A stretch of 64,000 nt of DNA from positions 1 through 64,000 of the forward strand of contig JACONJ010000058.1 in NCBI GenBank assembly GCA_014323785.1, read 5' to 3'. Origin of the DNA: Paracoccaceae bacterium (GTDB taxonomy: Bacteria; Pseudomonadota; Alphaproteobacteria; Rhodobacterales; Rhodobacteraceae). Every line of letters starts with the position of its first letter. Position 1 is the first letter of the stretch. Both the position numbers and the translations under genes were made by a program. The notes beneath the pieces were generated by a model, which did not search any database, was not told the origin of the DNA, and was given only the letters and a program-made list of their open reading frames with translations. Positions 20,801 through 27,759 of this stretch are shown piece after piece.

Positions 20801-21630
20801 GTCTCGCCATTGAACCGTGCGGTACCCGCGCGATCCTCAAAGGTCAGGCGAATGTCAGCCAGCTCTCCCAATGTCACCACGCGGTCACCGTTGACAGAAA
20901 TGGCAAGGTTATAAACGTCTTCGGCATTGTCGAAACTCGAGGGGATCTTGACCGAAATCGCCCCGTTTTCGGTTTCAACCTCACCAGCGGCGATCAGCTG
21001 GTTGTTGTTGACAACCGCGCCGATCAGATCGGTGGCGGTGACGTTATAGGCTTCAAGTGCCAGGGGATCGATGATAACCTCCAGCATCTCGGCGCGGTCA
21101 CCGGCCAGCCCGGCCTCCAGGATCGGTGGCAGGGCCTCAAGCCGATCCTGCATATCGCTGGCCAGGTGCAGAAGCGTACGCTCGGGCGCATCACCGGAGA
21201 GGGCCACGATGATGATCGGGAACTCGGAAAAGTTGATCTCGGAAATCTGCCAGCTTTCCGCACCATCGGGAAACTCGGTTTCCGCGCGGCCCATCGCATC
21301 GCGGACATCCGCGATTGTCGCGGATTTATCCCAGCCGAATTCAAATTCCAGGAACACCCCGCCAAAGCCTTCCGAGGCGGTGGCCCTGATCGACAAAAGC
21401 CCGTCAATATCCTGGAATTCCGCCTCCATCGGCCGGATCAGCAGCCGCTCACTGTCTTCGGCGGAAATGCCGGGGAAGGGGACCGAAATGAACAGACCGG
21501 GGATGTCGATGTCCGGTTCCCCCTCTTTCGGCAGGCCGATATAGGCCGCCATGCCTGCCGTCAGAGACAGGAACACAAAGGCGATAACCATCCGCGCCCT
21601 TGACGCGGCCCAATCGACGATTCCGGTCAT
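17809..21630 (-). CDS. RND-family efflux permease (AcrB-like)
   Basis: A 1273-aa inner-membrane proton-driven pump, longer than the usual 1030-1050 aa because of loop insertions and a proline-rich C-terminal tail (EPDMNTPPPPLKAAE). The N-terminal helix and porter start (GLPKEGEPDIDIPGLFISVP) are typical. TM4 carries VGMLVDGAIVVVEYADK near residue 400 with one conserved Asp followed by Gly, where AcrB has Asp-Asp. A second repeat contains AGIVVNNNIVLIDTYQ. It starts inside the ATGA overlap with the upstream membrane-fusion gene, showing translational coupling. No TolC-like gene is adjacent, so a shared outer-membrane channel is likely. The substrate is unknown. Confidence 0.93.
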   Translation of the reverse strand: MTGIVDWAASRARMVIAFVFLSLTAGMAAYIGLPKEGEPDIDIPGLFISVPFPGISAEDSERLLIRPMEAEFQDIDGLLSIRATASEGFGGVFLEFEFGWDKSATIADVRDAMGRAETEFPDGAESWQISEINFSEFPIIIVALSGDAPERTLLHLASDMQDRLEALPPILEAGLAGDRAEMLEVIIDPLALEAYNVTATDLIGAVVNNNQLIAAGEVETENGAISVKIPSSFDNAEDVYNLAISVNGDRVVTLGELADIRLTFEDRAGTARFNGETTVALQVVKRQGFNVIDTAALVRAEVEAVRASWPRELQDSVRVSATLDQSLTVAGMVRQLEGSVLTAIALVMIVVLAALGTRSAMLVGFAIPTSFLLCFILLGVMGIAISNIVMFGLILAVGMLVDGAIVVVEYADKRLQAGARPMQAYTDAAKRMFWPIVSSTATTLCAFLPMLFWPGVPGEFMGMLPVTLIFVLSASLIVALIYLPVLGGVAARFSRLTERGAAMVRNLIPGYWLRLVATCLVGYCMFMAAMITVNPGILGLAAPGTSALVAMLPGALMFITASVLMSVFLGSVQIVRTPKPIKAGYRHTPFGWCIHTIVGNPVMPLVMIALVVGFVLTVFTYFGANNNGVEFFVETEPENAVVYVRARGNLSVDEMDALVRHVEEVVLATEGVRDVFAFSGDGGLNNNTGGAAVPADTIGQVQMDLAPWGTREDGNVILNRLQTRLAQIPGIQTEIFEQANGPAEGKPVNLRLFGDDWDALQEATRLARAHFETVPGLTLIEDTLPLPGIDWELNVDVEAAGRYGASVATVGAMVQLVTRGILLDTMRVPTSDEEIDIRVRFPRESRVLSTLDSLRVRTGDGLVPLSNFVTYQPTPQLAEINRIDQSRYFEVRADVEAGLVAVEAADGQRLGFLQMVTGTSLPADYALGPDRHYRVFALADGVTRDGLDAAMARDTLPSLVPVNANERIAVITDWLSTGAVFPDSVSWEWAGDQEDQAESQAFLGQAFIGALGLMFIILLAQFNSVYNAVLVLLAVVLSTTGVLVGMLVMDQTFSIIMTGTGIVALAGIVVNNNIVLIDTYQEYARYMPRLEAITRTVEARIRPVLLTTITTMAGLTPMMYGISLDFGAGGYTINSPTALWWKQLATAVVFGLGLATVLTLIFTPSALALRVWSATIMAWIARTLGRLGAGAMSRRADDWALARAARRTFIPELLWDPVPGVAPVAAPYTPSVSVEVAMPPAHANPGAEVTQADESTDPEPDMNTPPPPLKAAE

Positions 21631-22943
21631 TGCGTCGGCTCCTCATAAGTGACGTGCACGGGAACCCCATCGGTGACGAACTCCTGCCCGACGGTGATAA
21701 CATCAACCTGATCCGGCAGCCCCGCAAGCAATACGCCACGCGGCGTGTCGCGCAGCATAGAGACCGCCATGAACTGTGCGACACTGTCTTCGGTGGCAAT
21801 GCGAACGCCCAGCACCCCGGTGTCATCCAGGGTCAGCGCGGAGCCTGGCAGCAGATGCGCGGGCGTGCCCGCGGCAGAGATCAGGATATCAGCCGTCTGG
21901 CCATCACGAATGGCCAGATCGGGGTTGTCAACCTCAATCTCTACCCGGAACGTACGGGTTTGCGGGTCAGCAGAACGGGACAGGAACACGACATTGCCCC
22001 GAACGTCCGCGCCAGTTGCCAGGCGTGCGCCCGCCGGGGCACCGGTTTTTACCCGGTCAACCTGCGCCTCGGGCACGAATCCAACCAGTTTGATCGGGTC
22101 AAGCTGGATGACGGTGGCACAATGTGCGCCAGTCTGCATCAGTGCGCCCAACTCGGCAGTGTCGCTTTCCAGATGGCCGGCAAACGGCGCGTGGATATTC
22201 AGGCGCCCGATGTCTTCCTCGGCGCGCAGCACAACGGCTTCGGCGGCACGAATACCGCTCTGGGCACTTTGGATGCCCGCCTCGGCGGCTTGAACGCCGG
22301 CCGTGGCGGATTCGATCACGGCCTCTGCGGCACTGACAGCAGCAGCGGCACTGGCCGCACGGGTTTCCGAGGCAAAGCCGCTTTCGCTTAACCGGCTGGC
22401 GGCATTGCCGTCAATCCGCGCCGCGGTCAGGCTGGCTTCGGCTTCGGCCAGCCGGGCACGGGCGACGGGCAGCTGGGCCATGGCCTCGGGCAGCCGGGCC
22501 CTGGCCTCTAACAGCCTGGCTTCGGCTTCGGCCAGGGCGGCGGCCCTGGTCCCGGGGTCGATCCGGCACAGGAGCTGCCCCTGCTCTACGAAAGCTCCCG
22601 CACGAATGGGATCAGAGATGATGCGGCCGGTGGTTTCGGCCTGCACATCAACCTGCCGCAGTGCTTCGGTCCGGCCGCGCAGTAAAACGGCGTTTTCCGC
22701 AACCGAGGCCGTGCTGCGCCGGGCCACAACGTGTACGGCCCCGGGTACCTCGTCGGCCAGTGTGGCGGCACCAGACCCGGCGGTTGCGGTATCCTCGACG
22801 GTTGCGTCGGCCATGGCGGCCATATCGGCATCATCCCCGCCGCCAAAGCGGGCGGCGAAATCCACAAGTGCCTGGCGGTCCAAAAGGATGAAATAGAGCG
22901 CGACACAGACGACCACTGCGGTAACAATCGGGAAAAGTTTCAT
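21627..22943 (-). CDS. RND efflux periplasmic adaptor (membrane-fusion protein)
   Basis: A 438-aa HlyD/AcrA-type adaptor joining the RND pump to an outer-membrane channel. One N-terminal membrane anchor (PIVTAVVVCVALYFILL) is followed by a lipoyl half-motif and a long alanine-rich coiled-coil hairpin (residues about 120-230, for example AEAEARLLEARARLPEAMAQ). The second half-motif follows (NIHAPFAGHLESDTAELGAL), then the beta-barrel domain (LDPIKLVGFVPEAQVDRVKTG). It lies immediately upstream of, and overlaps by 4 nt, the permease gene. No lipobox is present, so it is anchored by the helix rather than by lipid. Confidence 0.93.
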   Translation of the reverse strand: MKLFPIVTAVVVCVALYFILLDRQALVDFAARFGGGDDADMAAMADATVEDTATAGSGAATLADEVPGAVHVVARRSTASVAENAVLLRGRTEALRQVDVQAETTGRIISDPIRAGAFVEQGQLLCRIDPGTRAAALAEAEARLLEARARLPEAMAQLPVARARLAEAEASLTAARIDGNAASRLSESGFASETRAASAAAAVSAAEAVIESATAGVQAAEAGIQSAQSGIRAAEAVVLRAEEDIGRLNIHAPFAGHLESDTAELGALMQTGAHCATVIQLDPIKLVGFVPEAQVDRVKTGAPAGARLATGADVRGNVVFLSRSADPQTRTFRVEIEVDNPDLAIRDGQTADILISAAGTPAHLLPGSALTLDDTGVLGVRIATEDSVAQFMAVSMLRDTPRGVLLAGLPDQVDVITVGQEFVTDGVPVHVTYEEPTQ

Positions 22944-23191
22944 CGGAAGCCTCGTTTGCCCGCCGCCGGCAGGCGACAGAATGATGGAGATGCCTTTGGG
23001 CGTTCAGGTGTCTTGCGCTGAATTGCTGTGCGCAAGTTAACCCTCTCTCCCAAAGGGTGCAACACAGAATGGCACAGTGCGGTCGATTGATTTTTGCGCC
23101 GGCGGGTCTTGGCAATCGGCGGTGTTTTGGGTTAGGGTGGCAGGAATGATAGTCGGGTAAAGCCAGGATGCGGGTTCAGGGGCAAAAAACA

Positions 23192-23878
23192 ATGTCCGAC
23201 AGTGACAGTTTCTTCAACGACATCTCGGAAGAGGTCCGCCGTGACCGGCTGTTCACGCTGCTGCGCCGGTGGGGCTGGGTCGGTGTTCTGGCGATCCTTG
23301 CGCTTGTCGGCGGTACCGCCTATATCGAACTCCGCCGTAGCCAGGCCGCGGCCAGTGCCGAAGCCTTTGGCGATGCGCTTCTGGCGGCGTTCGGTCAAGA
23401 GACGCCCGCCGAACGGCTGGCCGCGCTTGCGGCGATCCCGGCGGATACGCCGGAGGCCGGGATTATCCTGGCATTTTTGCAGGCGGGTGAGGAGGCCCTG
23501 GATATCGGCCCCGGTGGCACAGCCCGCGCCCCCGGGGCGGCGGCACGGCTGCGCGCGTTGGCAGGGCGTGCCGATCTGCCCGTGCGCTACCGGGATTTGG
23601 CACGTTTGCAGGCGCACCTGCTGGACCCGGCCGTGCCGGACGAAGCTTTGCAGATGCTGGATGAACTGGCCCGCCCCGGTGCGCCTTACCGCGCTTTGGC
23701 GATGGAACAGCAGGCCTATGTTCACCTGTCCGTGGGAGAGACCGAGGCCGCGATCACGCTTCTGCGCCGCGTCCAGGAAGAGCCGCAGGTGCCACCAGGC
23801 TTGCACCAGCGCGCCTTGCAGCTGATTGTGGCACTGGAAGCGGGTGTCACCCTGACAGAGAACAGCCCGCCAGAGTGA
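23192..23878 (+). CDS. YfgM-like tetratricopeptide membrane protein
   Basis: A 228-aa protein with a cytoplasmic N-terminus (SFFNDISEEVRRDRLFTLLRRW), one membrane helix (GWVGVLAILALVGGTAYIEL) and a periplasmic helical TPR-like region rich in Ala and Leu. YfgM-type proteins associate with the Sec translocon and periplasmic chaperones. I prefer the ATG at 23192, preceded by AGGGG about 10 bases upstream, over the ORF-track ATG at 23168. The BamB-like gene follows after 63 bp, an order known in alphaproteobacteria, and the two are probably one operon for envelope protein biogenesis. Confidence 0.85.
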   Translation: MSDSDSFFNDISEEVRRDRLFTLLRRWGWVGVLAILALVGGTAYIELRRSQAAASAEAFGDALLAAFGQETPAERLAALAAIPADTPEAGIILAFLQAGEEALDIGPGGTARAPGAAARLRALAGRADLPVRYRDLARLQAHLLDPAVPDEALQMLDELARPGAPYRALAMEQQAYVHLSVGETEAAITLLRRVQEEPQVPPGLHQRALQLIVALEAGVTLTENSPPE

Positions 23879-23941
23879 TCCGGAGTGATCCGGCTGGGCA
23901 AAATGGCACAAACGCGCATGAAGATTTCCAGGAAGATAAAT

Positions 23942-25300
23942 ATGTTCCGTACCGGATTTTGGGGATTGGGCCTGCTGCTTGGCCTTGCGGCCTGTGATCA
24001 GGACGCGACGCTGGAGGGCGAAAGGTTCGGGACACGGGTTCCCTTGGCCGAGACCTTTCCCGCCGATATAAACCCGAATGCCGAGGTCGCGCCCAGGGGC
24101 ACACCGGGGGACACTGTCGGCGCAGGCCCGCGGGAGATCACGCTGCCGCCGCCCGTTGTGAATGCCGATTGGATGCAACGCGCCGCCAATATCCGCAATT
24201 TGCCCCCCCATGTTGCGCTGTCCGCCGCACCGCAAGAGATCTGGGCGGTCGCTATCGGCCAGGGCAACAGCCGCCGAAACCGGATTACCGCTGATCCCGT
24301 GGTCACCGATGGACGGATCTTTACACTTGATGCAGATGCGGGGGTGCGCGCGACGGCCACCTCGGGGGGGGCGTTGTGGTCCGTGGATCTGACCCCGGGT
24401 TTTGAGCACGGCAGCGGCGGGGCCTCGGGTGGTGCGCTTGCGGTGGCTGGCCCGACCGTTTTTGCCACGACTGGTTATGGAGAGCTGGTGGCCCTGAACG
24501 TCGCCGACGGATCAGAGTGCTGGCGGCAGCGGCTTGGGGCCGGGATTACCGCGCCGACCATCGCCAATGACACCGCCTATATCGTCAGCCGCGACAATCA
24601 GGCCTGGGCCATCGATATCAGCAACGGACGCATCCGCTGGCAATTGCCAGCCGCCCCCACCACGGGTGCGGTTCTCAGCGGCGGTGCGGCCCCTGCGATC
24701 ACTGACCGTCTGGTCATCTTTCCGCTTGGTTCGGGCGAGCTGGTCGGGGCGTTGCGCTTGTCTGGTGTGCGGGTTTGGGCAACCACGGTGGCGGGCGGGC
24801 GGCGCGGCGTGGCCTATAACAATCTTGCCGATATTACCGCAGATCCGGTTGTGGATGGCGATGTGATTTATGTTGGCAACCAGTCGGGCCGTGTTGTCGC
24901 GTTAGAGGCGGCCTCGGGGCAGAGGATCTGGACCGCGACCGATGGGGCCTACTCTCCGGTGCTGCCTGTGGGCGACAGCGTTTTCTTTGTCTCTGACCGC
25001 AATGAGCTCGTGCGTCTGGATGCCGAAACTGGCGCACGGATTTGGGGAACCGACCTGCCGCTGTATGTGCGGAATCGCGAACGCCGCCGCAAGGCCGTGT
25101 TTACCCATTTCGGCCCGATCCTGGCTGGCGACCGGTTGGTGGTGGGCTCGGGCGACGGGCTGATCCGCATGTTCGCCCCCGAAAGCGGGGAGCTGGTTTT
25201 AACCCTGCCCTTGCCGGGCGGGGCGGCAGCCAGTCCGGTTGTGGCGGGTGGCGTGCTTTACGCGGTCAGCACGGATGGGCGGCTTCACGCCTATCGGTGA
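23942..25300 (+). CDS. bamB: BamB-like PQQ beta-propeller lipoprotein
   Basis: A 452-aa lipoprotein. The ATG at 23942 has a good AGGAAG ribosome site 7 bases upstream. The signal peptide MFRTGFWGLGLLLGLAAC ends in a lipobox LAAC with the lipidated Cys at 18, and Asp at +2. The mature part holds repeated PQQ-type blades (ALDADAGVRATATSGGALW, VALNVADGSECWRQRLG, VVALEAASGQRIWTATDG) forming a beta-propeller. BamB is the scaffold lipoprotein of the BAM outer-membrane protein assembly complex. The engA/der GTPase gene that commonly follows is absent; the NYN locus begins directly after the stop codon on the other strand. Confidence 0.87.
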   Translation: MFRTGFWGLGLLLGLAACDQDATLEGERFGTRVPLAETFPADINPNAEVAPRGTPGDTVGAGPREITLPPPVVNADWMQRAANIRNLPPHVALSAAPQEIWAVAIGQGNSRRNRITADPVVTDGRIFTLDADAGVRATATSGGALWSVDLTPGFEHGSGGASGGALAVAGPTVFATTGYGELVALNVADGSECWRQRLGAGITAPTIANDTAYIVSRDNQAWAIDISNGRIRWQLPAAPTTGAVLSGGAAPAITDRLVIFPLGSGELVGALRLSGVRVWATTVAGGRRGVAYNNLADITADPVVDGDVIYVGNQSGRVVALEAASGQRIWTATDGAYSPVLPVGDSVFFVSDRNELVRLDAETGARIWGTDLPLYVRNRERRRKAVFTHFGPILAGDRLVVGSGDGLIRMFAPESGELVLTLPLPGGAAASPVVAGGVLYAVSTDGRLHAYR

Positions 25301-25347
25301 AGGGGGGCCGTCCTGGGGCGCGACTGGCCGGCCCCCGGCGGTGGTGC

Positions 25348-25364
25348 GGGCGTGGTTCACGCCC
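25348..25364. terminator. Hairpin at the 3' end of NYN copy 1
   Basis: GGGCGTG/CACGCCC with a 3-nt loop overlaps the last codons of the restored copy-1 frame. The identical 17-base hairpin ends copy 2 at 26346. It lies between convergent bamB and NYN copy 1 and could end transcription from either side. Confidence 0.45.
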
Positions 25365-26235
25365 GTGGGGGCAAGAGTTCCGCGTGGTCGTATTGCGGCA
25401 GGAAGAACCCCCGGCGTTTCGGGATGGGGCGCGCGGAGGCTGTCACGGAACAGGTCATTGGACACGATGATCGCCTTGCGCTGTTCGGCCAGTTCAACGA
25501 TTCTGCGGTCAGCGACTGTTCCCGATTGTACGAGCTCAACATCAACGCTGCCGCCCAGTGCAGCGGCCAGCTCCCCTTGATCCATGTGCCTGTTTGCAAC
25601 CTTGTAGCCGATGTTGGCGTCAAACACCACGGTGGGCGTTACGCCCTCCGCCTTCAAAAGCTGCAGGATGGCCTTGACGGAATCCAAACTGGCATAATTG
25701 TCATCGCCCCAATGCGCCACGTTTGAACCGTCAACGACAGCCGTCCGGTTATCCCAGCGTATGGGGGATTTATCAACTTGCCGGTCAGGGATGGCTTCAC
25801 CCGCCATGGCTTCCCATGTCTTGATCTTCCGGTTTCTGTAGTAGGGATTGCGTAGTAGGGATTGCCTCGGGGTCCGGTACCCGCCCGATATTTTTCGTCG
25901 TAAAGAGTATAGTTCAGTTTTATCAGCACATTGGCCGTTTTGAATTTGTCCACCGCCAGCCTGCGCAGTTGCGATTCTGCGGTACTTTGCTCATCACACT
26001 TATACTTCACCCAGCCCAATTCCTTAACATGATACCCTCGGACAAAGTTAGTGCGCGTGATCTCAAAGATCGCGCCACGCCTGACCATATCCTTTGTTCT
26101 GCTTCGGGCATGATCGATGTCCTCTGCGCGGCGTCTTCTTGCCGCTTCCTCTTTTCGCTTACGTAAGGCTCTTTTTCCAAAGCCAAACCACCAGACGCCC
26201 CCAATTATCACCGCAAGGACAATCAAAAATTCCAT
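25357..26235 (-). pseudogene. Membrane-anchored NYN/PIN-type ribonuclease, copy 1, broken by two frameshifts
   Basis: The intact ancestor can be reconstructed by comparison with copy 2. An ATG at 26235 with a strong GGAGG site starts a membrane helix (MEFLIVLAVIIGGVWWFGF) and a basic stretch. A conserved module follows (VRRGAIFEIT, VKELGWVKYKCDE, DKFKTANVLIKL). A perfect 14-bp tandem duplication at 25838-25865 then shifts the frame. The frame after it (25807 downward) encodes the Zc3h12a-like nuclease fold: VVDGSNVAHWG, TVVFDANIG, VADRRIVELA, IVSNDLFRD. A 2-bp deletion near 25432 relative to copy 2 removes the C-terminal FFLPQYDHAELL, which survives in another frame ending at 25357. As it stands the gene cannot give a full-length product without ribosomal or genetic slippage. 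Confidence 0.72.
25838..25865. repeat. 14-bp perfect tandem duplication inside NYN copy 1
   Basis: The unit GTAGTAGGGATTGC occurs twice head to tail. Because 14 is not a multiple of three it shifts the frame between the N-terminal module and the nuclease domain. Removing one unit rejoins them as NPYYRNRKIKTWEAMAGEA. Confidence 0.95.
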
Positions 26236-26345
26236 AGCCAGCCTCCAATACCAAAACCGCCCCGCACATGGGGCATACAGCACCGGATGTCAACATTCCC
26301 TTTCGAGATGACCCGCCGCGACGGGCCACTCCCTGACGGTGGCGC

Positions 26346-26362
26346 GGGCGTGGTTCACGCCC
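26346..26362. terminator. Hairpin at the 3' end of NYN copy 2
   Basis: A 17-base GGGCGTG-GTT-CACGCCC hairpin identical to the one ending copy 1, overlapping the last codons of the gene. It probably marks the end of the minus-strand transcript. Confidence 0.4.
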
Positions 26363-27551
26363 GTGGGTGCAAGAGCTCCGCGTGGTCGTATTGCGGCAGG
26401 AAGAACCCCCGGCGTTTCGGGATGGGGCGTGCGCGGAGGCTGTCACGGAACAGGTCATTGGACACGATGGTCGCCTTGCGCTGTTCGGCCAGTTCAACGA
26501 TTCTTCGGTCAGCGACTGTTCCCGATGGTACGACCTCAACGGCAACACCGCCGCCCAAGGCTGTGGCCATCTCCCCCTGATCCATGTGCCTGTTTTCAAC
26601 CTTGTAGCCGATGTTGGCGTCAAACACGACGGTGGGCGTTACGCCCTCCGCCTTCAAAATCTGCAGGATGGCCTTGACGGAGGCTAAACGGGCAAAATCC
26701 TCGGATGGGCGGGTTAATGCTTCCTCCATCAAATCACTCAACCTCTTCACCCAAGCCCTCTTAATCTTATCCTCAAAAGTCTCCAGATGATCCCTCAACG
26801 TCTCCGATAAAACCCCCTCCAACTTATCCTCAAAAGTCTTCATAACATGCACATATATCGGCAAAAGAAGTGCCTTCCGCCTACTATCAAACCAGAGATT
26901 GAGATACTTTCCAGGATCCTTGTTAAGAAGAGCCCATGAAAGGTGTTCAAGAGCCTCTGAAAGATGTTTCACTTCTGCATCGATGTGTTTCATTTCCGCA
27001 TTGAACGCATCACCGCCCCAATGTGTCACGTTTGAACCGTCAACGACAGCCACCCGGTCATCCCAGCGTATGGGGGATTTATCAACCTGCTGTTCAGGGA
27101 TGGCTTCACCCGCCATGGCTTGCCAGTTATTGACGACCGTTTTGGTTTTGTATCTGTGGGTTTCGGTGGGACTAACGCGACGGCCTGTGCCGCCAGTGGT
27201 CGTCTTATAGCGTTCTTCTTCCTGGCTAAAATTATGGCTTAGTTTCGTTAGGACATTGGCCGTTTTGAATTTATCGGCTGCCAGCCTGAGCAACTGTTGT
27301 TCCGCATCACCTCGCTCATAACATTCACACTTCAACCAGCCCAATTCTTTCACGTGATGCCCTTGGACACCGGAAGCGGTTGTGATCTCAAAGATCGCGC
27401 CACGCCTGACCAAATCCTCTGCACTGGCTCGGCCCTGCTTTATGAGCTTTGCGGGGCGGTTTCTTGCCTCTTCCTCTTGTCGCTTACGCCTGGCTTTTTC
27501 TGAGCTAAACCACGAGACGCAGATGACGCCAAAGAAAAGAACGGAGTACAA
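26355..27551 (-). CDS. Membrane-anchored NYN/PIN-type ribonuclease, copy 2, with coiled-coil insertion
   Basis: A 398-aa frame paralogous to copy 1. In order: a membrane helix (YSVLFFGVICVSWF), a basic linker, the shared module (VRRGAIFEIT, VKELGWLKCECYE, DKFKTANVLTKL) and an NYN domain of the Zc3h12a ribonuclease type. Acidic residues are kept in VVDGSNV, VVFDANIG, TVADRRIVELAEQ and IVSNDLFRD. About 100 residues of lower-GC coiled-coil sequence (KHIDAEVKHLSEALEHL, TFEDKLEGVL, TFEDKIKRAW) are inserted between the first strand and the first helix of the nuclease fold; copy 1 lacks them. The start is uncertain: the only in-frame start is TTG at 27551 without a ribosome site. The ATG with the conserved GGAGG (27573) is out of frame by one base, correctable by dropping one T from ATGTTTG. 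The biological role is unknown; RNA cleavage at the membrane is inference. Confidence 0.65.
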   Translation of the reverse strand: MYSVLFFGVICVSWFSSEKARRKRQEEEARNRPAKLIKQGRASAEDLVRRGAIFEITTASGVQGHHVKELGWLKCECYERGDAEQQLLRLAADKFKTANVLTKLSHNFSQEEERYKTTTGGTGRRVSPTETHRYKTKTVVNNWQAMAGEAIPEQQVDKSPIRWDDRVAVVDGSNVTHWGGDAFNAEMKHIDAEVKHLSEALEHLSWALLNKDPGKYLNLWFDSRRKALLLPIYVHVMKTFEDKLEGVLSETLRDHLETFEDKIKRAWVKRLSDLMEEALTRPSEDFARLASVKAILQILKAEGVTPTVVFDANIGYKVENRHMDQGEMATALGGGVAVEVVPSGTVADRRIVELAEQRKATIVSNDLFRDSLRARPIPKRRGFFLPQYDHAELLHPRA

Positions 27552-27583
27552 ACATACTTGTCAAGGATTCCATAGCCAGCCTC

Positions 27584-27687
27584 CAATACCAAACCCGCCC
27601 CTTACCTGGGGCACACGGCATTAGGTGTCAACCCTCAATACCAAACCCGCCCCTTACCTGGGGCACACGGCATCGGGTGTCAACCCT
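27584..27687. repeat. 52-bp tandem duplication upstream of NYN copy 2
   Basis: Two units, 27584-27635 and 27636-27687, differ at two positions. A single diverged copy of the same sequence stands upstream of copy 1 around 26245-26295. The unit lies just upstream of the conserved ribosome site and so probably carries promoter or leader sequence. Confidence 0.88.
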
Positions 27688-27759
27688 CCCGTTCGAAATA
27701 ATCCACCGCGGCGGGCCAGTTTCGACACCGCGCCGCGCCGCCCCCGGCGGTGGTGCGGC

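Noticed and set aside
19186-21603. 805-codon plus-strand frame opposite the RND permease
   Set aside because: A GC-rich antisense shadow, full of Arg/His/Gln, with no domain; the permease on the minus strand is complete.
26159-26623. 154-codon minus-strand frame across the junction of the two NYN copies
   Set aside because: It is in a different frame from the conserved nuclease and crosses the 3' end of copy 2 into the 5' end of copy 1.
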